This document shows positions 11,842 to 25,941 of a stretch of DNA of 64,000 nucleotides, piece by piece. The notes beneath the pieces are model-generated. The model worked only from the letters and a program-made list of their open reading frames with translations. It was not told the origin of the DNA and ran no database searches. Source of the DNA: Burkholderiales bacterium RIFCSPHIGHO2_12_FULL_69_20 (GTDB lineage Bacteria; Pseudomonadota; Gammaproteobacteria; Burkholderiales; Burkholderiaceae_C); NCBI GenBank assembly GCA_001770815.1, contig MESD01000216.1, positions 13,580 through 77,579 on the forward strand, read 5' to 3'. The translations under genes and the position numbers were made by a program. Every line of letters begins with the position of its first letter. Within the stretch, counting starts at the first letter, position 1.

Positions 11842-13761
11842 TCAGACCTTGCGGGCGATGTCGTCGGCGAGCTTGGTGATGAAGTCGCTCAACGGCATGA
11901 CCCCCAGGTCGAGATTGCCCCGGGCGCGCACGGCAACCGACCCGCTTGCCTTTTCCTTGTCGCCAGCGACGAGGATGTACGGGATCTTTTGCAACGAATG
12001 CTCACGTATTTTATACGTGATTTTTTCATTGCGCAAATCGGTCTGAACTCTAACTCCTTGTTTTTGCAGCATTTTCGCCACTTCGGCGACGTAAGCGTCC
12101 TGCGCGTCGGTGATATTGGCGATCACCACCTGCACCGGCGCCAGCCAGGCGGGCAGCGCGCCGGCGTGCTGCTCGATCAGGATGCCGATGAACCGCTCGA
12201 GGCTGCCGACGATCGCGCGGTGCAGCATCACCGGGTGGCGGCGGCTGGAATCCTCGGCCACGTATTCGGCACCCAGGCGCTCGGCCATCGAGAAATCGAC
12301 CTGCATCGTGCCGCACTGCCACTGGCGGCCGATCGCGTCCTTGAGCGTGTACTCGATCTTGGGTCCGTAGAAGGCGCCGTCGCCCGGCGAGATGACGAAC
12401 TCGCAGCCCGAACGCTTCAGGCTCTCGATCAGCGCGGCCTCGGCCTTGTCCCAGATCTCATCGCTGCCGATGCGCTGCTCGGGGCGCGTGGCCACCTTGT
12501 AGAGAATGTCGCTGAAACCGAAGTCGGCGTAGACCTTTTGCAGCAGCGCGGTGTAGGCCACGCATTCGCCCTGGATCATGTCCTCGGTGCAGAAGATGTG
12601 GCCGTCGTCCTGCGTGAAGCCGCGCACACGCATGATGCCGTGCAGGCCGCCGGTGGGCTCGTTGCGGTGGCACTGGCCGAACTCGCCATAGCGCAGCGGC
12701 AGGTCGCGGTAGCTCTTGATGCCCTGCTTGAAGATCAGGATGTGGCCGGGGCAGTTCATCGGCTTGAGCGCGTAGTCGCGCTTCTCCGACTCGGTGGTGA
12801 ACATGTTCTCGCGGTACTTGTCCCAGTGACCGGTCTTTTCCCACAAGCCCCTGTCGAGCAGTTGCGGGCCCTTGACCTCCTGGTAGCCGTTGTTGCGGTA
12901 GACCTCGCGCATGTACTGCTCGACCATCTGCCAAACGGTCCAGCCCTTGGGATGCCAGAAGACCAGGCCGGGCGCATGCTCGTCGATGTGGAACAGGTCG
13001 AGGTCCTTGCCCAGCCGGCGGTGGTCGCGCTTCTCGGCTTCTTCCAGCATGCGCAGGTAGTTGGCCAGGTCGTCCTTGCTGGCCCAGGCCGTGCCGTAGA
13101 TGCGCTGCAGTTGCTCGTTCTTCTGGTCGCCGCGCCAGTAGGCGCCGGCCACTTTCATCAGCTTGAAGTGGCGCAGCTTGCCGGTGCTGGGCACGTGCGG
13201 ACCGCGGCACAGGTCTTCGAAGCCGCCTTCGCGGTAGAGCGACACGTCCTGGCCGGCGGGGATGCTCTCGATGATCTCGGCCTTGTAGAACTCGCCCTGG
13301 GCCCTGAAATGCGCCACCGCCTCGTCACGCGGCAGCACGCGGCGCACCACCGGCTCGTCCTTCTTGGCCAACTCGGCCATGCGCTTCTCGATCGCGGCCA
13401 GGTCGTCGGGCGTGAAGGGGCGCTTGTAGGCGAAGTCGTAGTAGAAGCCGTTCTCGATCACCGGGCCGATGGTGACCTGGGCTTCGGGGAACAGCTGCTT
13501 CACCGCATAGGCCAGCAGGTGGGCGGTGGAGTGGCGGATCATCTCCAGGCCATCGGCATCGCGGTCGGTGACGATGGCCAGCGGCTGGTCGGCATCGAGC
13601 AGGTGGCTGGTGTCGACCAGCCGCGCCGCGTCGCCCTGCCCCACCCGGCCACCCAGCGCGGCCTTGGCCAGTCCGGCGCCGATGGACGCTGCCACCTCGG
13701 CCACGGTGACGGGCTGCGGGAACTCGCGTTTTGAACCATCGGGAAGCGTGATCGTGATCAT
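11842..13761 (-). CDS. thrS: Threonyl-tRNA synthetase
   Basis: The 639-residue class II enzyme charges tRNA-Thr. It has the N-terminal TGS domain (residues 1-65), the editing/SAD domain with [14 protein letters not shown] (about 78-91), the catalytic core with the zinc-site region MNCPGH and the motif-2 region, and the C-terminal anticodon-binding domain (about 540-639). It is first in the thrS-infC-rpmI-rplT-pheST-ihfA series. An intrinsic terminator ends 17 nt before the start codon and suggests control by attenuation in the leader. Confidence 0.98.
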   Translation of the reverse strand: MITITLPDGSKREFPQPVTVAEVAASIGAGLAKAALGGRVGQGDAARLVDTSHLLDADQPLAIVTDRDADGLEMIRHSTAHLLAYAVKQLFPEAQVTIGPVIENGFYYDFAYKRPFTPDDLAAIEKRMAELAKKDEPVVRRVLPRDEAVAHFRAQGEFYKAEIIESIPAGQDVSLYREGGFEDLCRGPHVPSTGKLRHFKLMKVAGAYWRGDQKNEQLQRIYGTAWASKDDLANYLRMLEEAEKRDHRRLGKDLDLFHIDEHAPGLVFWHPKGWTVWQMVEQYMREVYRNNGYQEVKGPQLLDRGLWEKTGHWDKYRENMFTTESEKRDYALKPMNCPGHILIFKQGIKSYRDLPLRYGEFGQCHRNEPTGGLHGIMRVRGFTQDDGHIFCTEDMIQGECVAYTALLQKVYADFGFSDILYKVATRPEQRIGSDEIWDKAEAALIESLKRSGCEFVISPGDGAFYGPKIEYTLKDAIGRQWQCGTMQVDFSMAERLGAEYVAEDSSRRHPVMLHRAIVGSLERFIGILIEQHAGALPAWLAPVQVVIANITDAQDAYVAEVAKMLQKQGVRVQTDLRNEKITYKIREHSLQKIPYILVAGDKEKASGSVAVRARGNLDLGVMPLSDFITKLADDIARKV

Positions 13762-13778
13762 GAAGGACTCCAGGCAAC

Positions 13779-13805
13779 AAAAAAGCGCGGGGGGCGCCGC
13801 GCTTT
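13779..13805 (-). terminator. Intrinsic terminator in the thrS leader
   Basis: On the minus strand AAAGCGCGG (13797-13805) pairs perfectly with CCGCGCTTT (13782-13790) around a 6-nt loop, followed by an unbroken T-run (TTTTTT, complement of 13779-13784). It ends 17 nt before the thrS ATG, so thrS can only be expressed by read-through. The GGAG ribosome site of thrS follows it directly. Confidence 0.85.
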
Positions 13806-13853
13806 GGGTGTTCGAGAGGGGGAAGCAGCGAACAGGCGTGACAGCGCAGCCGA

Positions 13854-13892
13854 CTAGACGTCAGTGACGAACCGGGGAGTTCGCGGTGTCAT
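13854..13892 (-). CDS. Possible 12-residue leader peptide ahead of thrS
   Basis: Between the -10 box (13936-13941) and the thrS terminator lies ATG ACA CCG CGA ACT CCC CGG TTC GTC ACT GAC GTC TAG, encoding [12 protein letters not shown] with three threonines in twelve residues. GAAGGG sits about 12 nt upstream, a loose ribosome site. This is inference: the enrichment is modest and the ORF could be chance, but its position is that of an attenuation leader. Confidence 0.3.
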   Translation of the reverse strand: MTPRTPRFVTDV

Positions 13893-13935
13893 AACCAGGG
13901 TGCCCTTCTCGCTCTTGTGAAGAAATCGAAGCGGC

Positions 13936-13941
13936 ATTGTA
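13936..13941 (-). promoter_or_regulatory. Probable -10 box of the thrS operon
   Basis: TACAAT on the minus strand, about 175 nt before thrS and overlapping the gap after the patatin gene, is a good sigma-70 -10 box. The -35 region is not recognisable. It would give a leader of roughly 165 nt containing the small ORF and the terminator. Confidence 0.5.
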
Positions 13942-13953
13942 GCGGCGACGCGG

Positions 13954-15054
13954 CTAGAGCGGCAGCGCGTCCTGGGTCGGATGTGCCAGCCAATCGGCCG
14001 CTTCATCGGCCAACTGCTGGGCGGCGTCTACCGCTTGTTGCCAGGCCGCGATGCGGCTTGCCGGGTCGTGGCGCCAGGCCTTGAAGTCCTGCCGATCGGG
14101 CAGCTTGCGATGGGGCAGCGTGCCCACCCACTCGGCGCGCGGCGCCATCACCACCACGTTGTCCAGCCGGGCGGTGCTGCCGTGGCGGTGCTTCAGGCCC
14201 TTGTCGAGCCAGCCCGGCACCAGCGCCCGCTGGAAGTGCGGGTACAGCACCAGGCCGTCGCTCATCGCCGCGTAGTTCAGGTGCAGGTGGTAGTCGGTGA
14301 TGCCGCCATCCCAGTAGGCGCCGGGTGGTGCGCCGGGGATGTGATGCACCGCCTTGAGCACGAAGGGTATCGATCCACTGGCCTGCAGCGCCGGGCCCAG
14401 GTTGGTGGCATCCAGCGGCACGCGCTGACTGGCGAAGTCGTCCAGCGCCAGCGGCAGCGCATCGCGCGGATCGGAGAACACCACCCGCTGCAGCCAGCCG
14501 CCCAGGGCGCGGCGCCGGGCCAGGTTGCTGGCGAAGGCGCCCAGGTAGCCCAGCGGCGTGCGAACCCTGCCCTCGCGCCGCAGCAGCGCGCCGAGCCCGC
14601 GGCTGGTGAAGACATGCAGGCGGCGCTGCGGATGGGCCAGCAGCGCGGCCTCGCGCCCACCGAACTGCCGGCCCAGCAGTTCGGCAAAGACGCGGCTCAC
14701 TTCGGTGGGGTCGGGCCAGGCGCCGGCGGGCACGTCGAACTGCTGGTGGATGTACAGCCGCGCCAACTCCGCCAGCGCCTGGTCGGCATCCGGCAGCATC
14801 GCGCAGGCCATGCGCCAGGCGCCGATGGACGCGCCGAGCAGGTGCAGCGTGTGCGGGCTGTCGGCCAGCCAATGGCCGAACAGGAAGCGATCGAGCGGGT
14901 TGAGCACCAGGCCCTTGGGGCCGCCGGCGGCCGCCGGGATCAAACGCACGTCAGCCGGACGCAGGCCGCGCTCGCGCAGGTGGCGCAACGCGCGCGGTCC
15001 GGCGTAGACCTGCAGCGCACGGGGACGATGGCCGGCCACGCCGCCCCGCCGCAC
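13954..15054 (-). CDS. Patatin-like phospholipase
   Basis: The protein has 366 residues from the GTG at 15054, which begins 2 nt after the stop of the TonB receptor gene and suggests translational coupling; a GTG at 15039 is also possible. It has the patatin nucleophile elbow GASIG in LHLLGASIGAWRM, an AAAGGPKG oxyanion-type loop near the start, and the catalytic dyad partner DGG in YWDGGITDY. Such Ser-Asp lipolytic enzymes cleave acyl esters of membrane or storage lipids. No signal peptide is seen, so it is probably cytoplasmic; the substrate is unknown. Confidence 0.82.
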   Translation of the reverse strand: MRRGGVAGHRPRALQVYAGPRALRHLRERGLRPADVRLIPAAAGGPKGLVLNPLDRFLFGHWLADSPHTLHLLGASIGAWRMACAMLPDADQALAELARLYIHQQFDVPAGAWPDPTEVSRVFAELLGRQFGGREAALLAHPQRRLHVFTSRGLGALLRREGRVRTPLGYLGAFASNLARRRALGGWLQRVVFSDPRDALPLALDDFASQRVPLDATNLGPALQASGSIPFVLKAVHHIPGAPPGAYWDGGITDYHLHLNYAAMSDGLVLYPHFQRALVPGWLDKGLKHRHGSTARLDNVVVMAPRAEWVGTLPHRKLPDRQDFKAWRHDPASRIAAWQQAVDAAQQLADEAADWLAHPTQDALPL

Positions 15055-15056
15055 GA

Positions 15057-17270
15057 TCAGAACTTGACCAGCACGCCCGCGTTGAACGCGCGGCGCTTGC
15101 TGCGGGTGTTCAGCGTGGACTGCGTTGCACCGGACTGCGGCAGCAGCTCGCTGAAGCTGCGCGTGTCGTCGGCCAGCAGGTTGTTGGCGGACAGGCGCAG
15201 GCTGGCCTGGCGGCTGATGGCCCACAGCGCATAGGCGTCCAGCGTGCGGAGGCGGGCAGCGGTCAGCCCCTGATCCGCGGTCTGCTGCGTGCGGTAGCCG
15301 GGCGTCCAGGCCAGGCTGGCACCCACGGTGAGCGGCGCACCACCCAGCGCCGTGCCCAGCACCTGGTCGAAACCGGCGGTGGCGCCCCAGGGTTGTTGCT
15401 GCTCCAGCCGGTTGTCGGGACCGGGCAAACCGTCCACCGTCGAGCGGTACAGGCTGGCCGAGGCGCGCAGGCTCAGGCCCTTGGGCGCCACCTCGGCCGG
15501 CAACAACTCGTCGGCGTGGCCTTTCAATTCGAACTCCAGCCCAGTGCTGCGCGCCTGGGCCAGGTTGACCGGCTGCGACACCCAGCGTGGCACCGTGGCC
15601 CAGGGCACCGTCTGCAGCGTGGTCTGGTCGCGGATCAGCCCGGCGATGCGCCGGTGGAAGCCGCCGATGCTGAGCACCCCGCCCTGCGGCAGGTACTTCT
15701 CGAAGGCCAGGTCCAGCCCGGTGGCCAGCTCCGGCTTCAGTGCCGGGTTGCCGATGCGGTCAGGGCCGATCTGCGGGTTGGGGCCATTCACCGGGTAGCT
15801 GTTGTTCTGGCTGGGTCGGGCCATCAGCGCATTGAGATTGGGCGCCTTGTAGCTGCGCGTCAGGCTGGCGCGCACCAGGTCGCGCCCGGCGGCGCTGAGC
15901 TTGTGGTTGACATGCCAGATCGGCGTGATCACCTGGCTGGTGTTGCGCAACACATCGTCGACGCCGGCGCTGGTGATGGCGATGCGCTCGGCGCGCAGGC
16001 CCAGGTAGGTGGACCAGCGCGGTGCGATCTCCCATTCGTCCTGCACGAACGCCGCGGTGCGGGTGAGATCGGCCTCGAAGGGCTCGCCGTCATAGCCCTT
16101 CAATTGTTGGGTGCCGTTCTCGATCACGCTGCGTTGCTCGCGTCGTCGGCGCTGCTCCGCGTCCCAGCCCAGCGCCAGCGTGTGGGCCTCGCCCAGCGGG
16201 CGGGTGAACTTGCCGCCGATGGTGAGGCTTCGCTCGCGGTTGTCGCCGGTGGTGTCGCGCGCCAGCGTGTTGAGGCCCGTGCCATCGACTCCATCGGTCC
16301 GGTTGTGAAACCGGCTGCGGCTGGCCTGGCCGCCGGCCTTGACCTCGAGGCGCGCGCCGTCAGCCCAGCGCTGCACCCACTGCAGGCTGGCGCGCTGCAT
16401 TTGCCAATGGCCACCGCTGACGAAGCGATCGTCCACGCTCAGTGGTGCCGCGCCCTGCAGCACCTCGGTGATGACGCCGCCGCGGTTGTTGAAGTGGTTG
16501 CGCTGCGCAAAGAGCTGCAGGTTCAGGCTGTCCGTGTCGCTCAGCTTCCAGGTCAGGCGCGGGCCGAGGTTGAAGCCACCGCCCCAGTACTGGTCGATCC
16601 CGGCCACCCGCACATGCTGCGGATCGCCATTGATATCCAGCGCCTGCCGCTCGCTGAAGGTGTCGGCCTGGCCGCGCCATTGGTAGAGCGCAAACGGCAG
16701 CGTGTAGCTGAGCCGGCCGTCGCGGTCGCCCCACTGGCCATTGGCCGCCAGCGTGGGCCGCACGGCCTGGTAGCCCAAACGCAGGCCCAGTTCACGCTGG
16801 CGCTGGCGCTGGCGTGGCGCCTCGCGCAGGATGATGTTGAGCGTGCCGGCCACCGCCTGCGCGCTGTGCTCGGCGCTGGGGCCACGCGTCAGCTCGATGC
16901 GCTCGACCTGGCCGGGCGACAGGTCGTCGAGCGAAAACCCCGGCGGTGCCGGCTCGCCGTTGATCAGCAGCAGCGTGTAGCCCGCACCCAGGCCCCGCAG
17001 CCGCGGATTGCCACCCTGCATGTTGACGCCGGGCAGGCGCTTGAGCACATCGCTGACGCGGGTGTCGCCGTACTTGTCGAGCTCGTCGCGGCCGTAGAGG
17101 GTCTTGGCCACCGGATCGCGGCGGCGCCGTTCGGTGTCGCTCTGCACCTGCCCCGAGATCTCCACCTGCTGTGGTGCGGCCTGGCCGAAAGCCGGGCCGG
17201 CCGAGATCATGGCCAGCAGGATGGCTGCCCGCGGCAGCAGCCCTCGGTAACAGGCAGGATGCGCGGCCAT
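15057..17270 (-). CDS. TonB-dependent outer-membrane receptor
   Basis: The 737-residue protein starts with a signal peptide (hydrophobic run 11-30, ending AGPAFGQA). A plug domain follows (about 45-160: RVSDVLKRLPGVNMQGGNPR, ELTRGPSAEHSAQAVAGTLNI), then a 22-strand-type barrel with the usual C-terminal FNAGVLVKF. It resembles catecholate/colicin-type receptors, but the ligand cannot be named. It starts 11 bp after tex and is directly followed by the patatin gene, an unusual operon. No riboswitch or Fur-like box is visible. Confidence 0.88.
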   Translation of the reverse strand: MAAHPACYRGLLPRAAILLAMISAGPAFGQAAPQQVEISGQVQSDTERRRRDPVAKTLYGRDELDKYGDTRVSDVLKRLPGVNMQGGNPRLRGLGAGYTLLLINGEPAPPGFSLDDLSPGQVERIELTRGPSAEHSAQAVAGTLNIILREAPRQRQRQRELGLRLGYQAVRPTLAANGQWGDRDGRLSYTLPFALYQWRGQADTFSERQALDINGDPQHVRVAGIDQYWGGGFNLGPRLTWKLSDTDSLNLQLFAQRNHFNNRGGVITEVLQGAAPLSVDDRFVSGGHWQMQRASLQWVQRWADGARLEVKAGGQASRSRFHNRTDGVDGTGLNTLARDTTGDNRERSLTIGGKFTRPLGEAHTLALGWDAEQRRRREQRSVIENGTQQLKGYDGEPFEADLTRTAAFVQDEWEIAPRWSTYLGLRAERIAITSAGVDDVLRNTSQVITPIWHVNHKLSAAGRDLVRASLTRSYKAPNLNALMARPSQNNSYPVNGPNPQIGPDRIGNPALKPELATGLDLAFEKYLPQGGVLSIGGFHRRIAGLIRDQTTLQTVPWATVPRWVSQPVNLAQARSTGLEFELKGHADELLPAEVAPKGLSLRASASLYRSTVDGLPGPDNRLEQQQPWGATAGFDQVLGTALGGAPLTVGASLAWTPGYRTQQTADQGLTAARLRTLDAYALWAISRQASLRLSANNLLADDTRSFSELLPQSGATQSTLNTRSKRRAFNAGVLVKF

Positions 17271-17281
17271 GATCGGCCGGA

Positions 17282-19732
<2,451 letters not shown>

Positions 19733-19825
19733 CGCATCGGCCCGGTCAGGGGCCCTCGCTACGCAAAGCGGGCGAGTGTGCCACAGGGGTGTTGCATGTC
19801 CGCACCCCTGCCGCAGCCCTCCCGC

Positions 19826-21937
<2,112 letters not shown>

Positions 21938-21948
21938 CAGGGTTTTCC

Positions 21949-21976
21949 TTCGACACCGGGCGCGGGGCCCTAAAAT
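21949..21976 (+). promoter_or_regulatory. Possible promoter of the aminotransferase gene
   Basis: TTCGAC (21949-21954), a 16-bp spacer and TAAAAT (21971-21976) lie in the uvrB-aminotransferase divergent region. The -10 box is good and the -35 weak; the leader would be about 125 nt. This is a low-confidence assignment. Confidence 0.35.
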
Positions 21977-22110
21977 CACGCGGTTCTGGCTCAAGCCGCC
22001 GGGGCGGCAAGCAACCCGACAGCGTAGCGCAGCTGGCCGATTCCGGCTGGCCGGCACGCGGGGCGCCCCGCCCACACCACTGACCACGTCCCTTTCAGGA
22101 TTTCAACGCC

Positions 22111-23307
22111 ATGTCGCTTTTTGCCGCCGTCGAACTGGCCCCGCGTGATCCCATCCTGGGCCTCAACGAGCAATTCAACGCCGATCCCAACCCCACCAAG
22201 GTCAACCTGGGCGTGGGTGTTTATTTCGACGACGCCGGCAAGCTGCCGCTGCTGGCCTGCGTGAAGGCCGCCGAGCAGCAGCTGACCGACGCCGCCAAGC
22301 CGCGCGGTTACCTGCCCATCGACGGCATCGCCGCCTACGACAAGGCGGTGCAGCGCCTGGTGTTCGGCGCAGACAGCCCCGTGCTGGCCGCCGGCCGCGT
22401 GGCCACGGTGCAGGCCCTGGGCGGCACCGGGGGCCTGAAGTTGGGCGCCGATTTCCTGAAGAAGCTGAACCCCGGCGCCACCGTGCTGATCAGCGACCCG
22501 AGCTGGGAGAACCACCGCGCGCTGTTCAGCAACGCCGGCTTCGCCGTAGAGACCTACGCCTACTACGACGCCGAAGCGCGCGGCGTGCGCTTCGATGCGA
22601 TGCTGGCCGACCTGAACCGCGCCGCCGCCGGCACCATCGTCGTGCTGCATGCCTGCTGCCACAACCCCACCGGCTACGACATCAGCCCAGCACAGTGGGT
22701 GCAGGTGATCGCCGTGCTCAAGGCGCGCGGCCTGGTGCCCTTCCTCGACATGGCCTACCAGGGCTTTGGCGACGGCATCGCCGAGGACGGCGCGGTGGTG
22801 CAGCAGTTCATCGCCTCGGGCATGGACTTCTTCGTGGCCACCTCGTTCTCCAAGAGCTTCTCGCTGTACGGCGAGCGCGTGGGCGCGCTCAGCGTGGTGT
22901 GTGAGAGCAAGGACGAAGCCGCGCGTGTGCTGTCGCAGCTGAAGATCACCATCCGCACCAACTACAGCAACCCGCCCACCCACGGCGCGCAGGTGGTGGC
23001 CACGGTGCTCGACACCCCGGCGCTGCGCGCGCAGTGGGAAGAAGAGCTGGCCGGCATGCGCCAGCGCATCAAGCAGATGCGCACGCTGCTGGCCGACAAG
23101 CTCAAGGCCGCTGGCGTGCAGACCGATTTCAGCTTCATCACCCGCCAGCGCGGCATGTTCAGCTACTCGGGGCTGAGCAAGGCGCAGATGGAGCGGCTGC
23201 GCAGCGAGTTCGGCGTCTACGGCGTTGATTCGGGCCGCATCTGCGTGGCCGCGCTCAACACCGGCAACATCGACCACGTGGTCGGCTCGATCGCCAAGGT
23301 GCTTTGA
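22111..23307 (+). CDS. Aspartate/aromatic amino acid aminotransferase (class I)
   Basis: The 398-residue PLP enzyme transfers the amino group between aspartate or aromatic amino acids and 2-oxo acids. The family N-terminus DPILGLNEQFNADPNPTKVN and the PLP-lysine motif SFSKSFSLYGERVGAL (Lys248) are clear; HACCHNPTGYD provides the conserved Asn-Pro. AspC and TyrB of enterobacteria share this fold, and sequence alone does not tell which substrate dominates. It is transcribed divergently from uvrB. Confidence 0.94.
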   Translation: MSLFAAVELAPRDPILGLNEQFNADPNPTKVNLGVGVYFDDAGKLPLLACVKAAEQQLTDAAKPRGYLPIDGIAAYDKAVQRLVFGADSPVLAAGRVATVQALGGTGGLKLGADFLKKLNPGATVLISDPSWENHRALFSNAGFAVETYAYYDAEARGVRFDAMLADLNRAAAGTIVVLHACCHNPTGYDISPAQWVQVIAVLKARGLVPFLDMAYQGFGDGIAEDGAVVQQFIASGMDFFVATSFSKSFSLYGERVGALSVVCESKDEAARVLSQLKITIRTNYSNPPTHGAQVVATVLDTPALRAQWEEELAGMRQRIKQMRTLLADKLKAAGVQTDFSFITRQRGMFSYSGLSKAQMERLRSEFGVYGVDSGRICVAALNTGNIDHVVGSIAKVL

Positions 23308-23339
23308 TCGACCGGTGGCCTGCTGGCCGCTGTCACCAT

Positions 23340-23362
23340 GAAGCCCGGCCCTGCCGGGCTTC
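23340..23362 (+). terminator. Strong hairpin after aminotransferase gene
   Basis: GAAGCCCGGC pairs perfectly with GCCGGGCTTC (10 bp, 3-nt loop CCT) 33 nt after the stop codon. There is no T-run on either side, so it may be a weak terminator or an mRNA-stabilising hairpin. Confidence 0.45.
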
Positions 23363-23481
23363 GCCGTTCAGGGCGCGCCATCTTGTCGCGCAGGAGACAT
23401 GGCGTCGATTTGCGCGGCGCGCCCGGGTGTTTTTCCGGAAACAACCGAGCCCGACAGGGTGCAATATTTCGCTGAGTGGCG

Positions 23482-23487
23482 CATAAT
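23482..23487 (+). promoter_or_regulatory. Possible phaZ -10 box
   Basis: CATAAT, about 109 nt before the phaZ ATG, lies in an AT-richer stretch (23460-23530) of the 288-bp gap. The -35 candidate (TGCAAT, 16 bp upstream) is poor. Nothing else is seen in that gap except the hairpin at 23340-23362. Confidence 0.35.
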
Positions 23488-23595
23488 TGCTGCACTGCAC
23501 AAATTTCATCGTGGGTGTCAGTTGCAATTCAGGCTTGCCGCCACATGATGACTTTGCCGCGAGACAACGCGCCCACCTACTGGAGCAACAAGCCC

Positions 23596-25167
23596 ATGCT
23601 TTACCAGCTGTATGAAACACAACGTGCGCTGATGGCGCCGTTCTCCGAATTCGCCAGCGCCACGGCCAAGCTCTACAACCACCCGCTGTCGCCCTTCACC
23701 CACACGCCGATGGCCCAGCGGGTGTCCGCCGGCTTCGACCTGGCGCACCGCCTGGCCAAGGAATACGAGAAGCCCGAGTTCGGCATCCGCACCGTGCCGG
23801 TCGACGGCATCGAGGTGGCGGTGCAGGAGCAGGTGCCGATCAACAAGCCGTTCTGTCGCCTGCTGCGCTTCAAGCGCTTTTCCGACAACCCGGCCGTGCT
23901 CGACGTGATGAAGAACCAGCCCACGGTGCTGGTCGTCGCACCGCTGTCGGGCCACCACAGCACCCTGCTGCGCGATACCGTGCGCATGCTGCTGCGTGAT
24001 CACAAGGTGCTGATCACCGACTGGACCGACGCACGCACCGTGCCGCTGGAAGCCGGCCCGTTCCACCTGAGCGACTACGTCGAGTACGTGCAGGAATTCA
24101 TCCGCTACCTGGGCCCCGAAGTCAATGTGATCTCGGTCTGCCAGCCCACCGTGCCGGTGCTGGCCGCGGTGTCGCTGCTGGCCACGCACGGTGAGTTCAC
24201 ACCGCGCACGCTGACGATGATGGGCGGCCCGATCGACGCGCGCAAATCGCCGACCTCGGTGAACAACCTGGCCACGGACAAGAGCTTCGAGTGGTTCGAG
24301 AACAACGTGATCTACCGCGTGCCCTCGAACTTCCCCGGTGTCGGCCGCCGCGTGTACCCGGGCTTCCTGCAGCACACCGGCTTCGTGGCGATGAACCCCG
24401 ACCGCCACCTCACGTCGCACTACGACTACTTCCTCGACCTGATCCGCGGTGACGACAGTTCGACCGAGCAGCATCGCCAGTTCTACGACGAGTACAACGC
24501 GGTGCTGGACATGCCGGCCGAGTACTACCTCGAGACCATCAAGCTGGTGTTCCAGGATTTTGCGCTGGTCAACGGCACCTGGGAGGTCAAGGGCACGCTC
24601 GTGCGGCCGCAGGACATCACCACCAGCGCGCTGCTGACGGTCGAGGGCGAGTTGGACGACATCTCCGGCTCGGGCCAGACCAAGGCCGCCCACGGCCTGT
24701 GCACCGGCATCCCCAAGGAGCGCCAGTTCCACTACGACGTGGAAGGCGCGGGCCACTACGGCATCTTCTCGGGCCGCCGCTGGCGCGACATGGCCTACCC
24801 GGTGGTGCGTGACTTCATCCGCCGCTACAACCCGGTGACGGTGACGCCTGAAGTGGCACGCACCGCCGCCCCCGAAGCTGCGATGGCCGCCATGGTGGCC
24901 CCGGTGCAAGCACGGGCGCAGGCCGCCGTTGCTGCGCCCAAGCGTGCCCCGGTGCGCAAGGCGGCGGCCAAGCCGGCGCCGGTGGTGGCACCCGTGGCCG
25001 TGGCCCCGGTGACCGTCAAGGCGAAGGCCAAGTCCGTATCCAGGGCCGCACCCTTGGCCGCAGCGCCTGTCGCATCGCCCATCGTGGCGGCAGCCCCCAA
25101 GGCCGCGGCCAAGCCGGCCGAAGGCGCCAGCGCGCACCGGCGCGGCGGCAAGACCCGCCAGGGATAA
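23596..25167 (+). CDS. phaZ: Intracellular polyhydroxybutyrate depolymerase with basic Ala/Pro tail
   Basis: The 523-residue protein (start MLYQLYETQRALMAPF) matches PhaZa1-type intracellular depolymerases of Burkholderiales, which attack native PHB granules. The nucleophile is a cysteine: Cys182 in VISVCQPTVPVLA. The acid (TVEGELDDISG) and the histidine (GAGHYGIFSGRRW) follow, and the fold ends near residue 415. The remaining ~105 residues are an Ala/Pro/Lys/Val tail (KPAPVVAPVAVAP type) resembling histone-H1-like or phasin tails, perhaps for granule or DNA binding. The in-frame upstream extension (from 23476) is not family-like. Confidence 0.93.
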   Translation: MLYQLYETQRALMAPFSEFASATAKLYNHPLSPFTHTPMAQRVSAGFDLAHRLAKEYEKPEFGIRTVPVDGIEVAVQEQVPINKPFCRLLRFKRFSDNPAVLDVMKNQPTVLVVAPLSGHHSTLLRDTVRMLLRDHKVLITDWTDARTVPLEAGPFHLSDYVEYVQEFIRYLGPEVNVISVCQPTVPVLAAVSLLATHGEFTPRTLTMMGGPIDARKSPTSVNNLATDKSFEWFENNVIYRVPSNFPGVGRRVYPGFLQHTGFVAMNPDRHLTSHYDYFLDLIRGDDSSTEQHRQFYDEYNAVLDMPAEYYLETIKLVFQDFALVNGTWEVKGTLVRPQDITTSALLTVEGELDDISGSGQTKAAHGLCTGIPKERQFHYDVEGAGHYGIFSGRRWRDMAYPVVRDFIRRYNPVTVTPEVARTAAPEAAMAAMVAPVQARAQAAVAAPKRAPVRKAAAKPAPVVAPVAVAPVTVKAKAKSVSRAAPLAAAPVASPIVAAAPKAAAKPAEGASAHRRGGKTRQG

Positions 25168-25175
25168 TCCGGGCG

Positions 25176-25880
25176 GTGACGCCCACCGAAGCCCCGGCCC
25201 CCCCGCACCTGCCCTCAGCGGCGTCGATCGACCAGATCGACGCCGCTTTGCCGCAGACGCAGTGCACCCGCTGCGGCTACCCCGACTGCCGGCGCTACGC
25301 CGAGGCCATCGCCGGCGGCGAGGCGGCCATCAACCGCTGCCCGCCGGGCGGTGCCGAGGGCATCGAGCGGCTGGCCCGACTCACCGGCCAACCGGTGCTG
25401 CCGCTGGACACCGATCGTGGCGACGAAGGCCCGCGCCTGCTGGCGGTCATCGACGAGGCCTGGTGCATCGGCTGCACCTTGTGCCTGGACGCCTGCCCGG
25501 TCGATTGCATCCTGGGTGCGCACAAACGTTTGCACACGGTGATCGACAACCAGTGCACTGGCTGCGAGCTGTGTCTGCCGGCCTGCCCGGTCGACTGCAT
25601 CGCGCTCGTACCCGTCAGCGGTGACCAGACGGGCTGGCGAGCCTGGAGCACGCCGCAGGCCGAGGAGGCGCGTGATCGTTACCAGTTCCACCAGTTGCGC
25701 ACCCAGCGCGCCCAGCGCGAGCACGACGACCGCCTGGCCGCCAAGGCCACGGCCAAGCTGGCCGACCTGCCTGCCCACAGCCAGCACACCGATCCGGCGG
25801 TGCTGGCGCGCAAGCGCGAGGTGATCGAGGCCGCGCTGGCACGCGCCCGCGCCCGGCAAACAACGAAGGGGGGCAAATGA
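25176..25880 (+). CDS. rnfB: RnfB-like iron-sulfur electron carrier
   Basis: The 234-residue protein starts at a GTG just after phaZ. The N-terminal four-cysteine cluster (Cys30, 33, 38, 55 in CTRCGYPDC...NRC) is the RnfB Fe-S domain, followed by two [4Fe-4S] ferredoxin motifs (CIGCTLCLDACPVDC and CTGCELCLPACPVDC, about 97-145). A charged helical C-terminus follows. The N-terminal membrane helix of true RnfB is absent and no other rnf genes are here, so it is probably a soluble stand-alone carrier. In E. coli the rsx operon ends with nth; here nth is two genes downstream. Confidence 0.88.
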   Translation: MTPTEAPAPPHLPSAASIDQIDAALPQTQCTRCGYPDCRRYAEAIAGGEAAINRCPPGGAEGIERLARLTGQPVLPLDTDRGDEGPRLLAVIDEAWCIGCTLCLDACPVDCILGAHKRLHTVIDNQCTGCELCLPACPVDCIALVPVSGDQTGWRAWSTPQAEEARDRYQFHQLRTQRAQREHDDRLAAKATAKLADLPAHSQHTDPAVLARKREVIEAALARARARQTTKGGK

Positions 25881-25941
25881 GCCGCCGGGTCGAGCGCCGG
25901 GCCGCCACCGTCCGCAGGCCGGTGGCCTTCGGCAGGCACAA

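Noticed and set aside
21938-22087. 50-residue N-terminal extension of UvrB
   Set aside because: Not part of the family, and MSEPTEV at 21937 fits the usual length.
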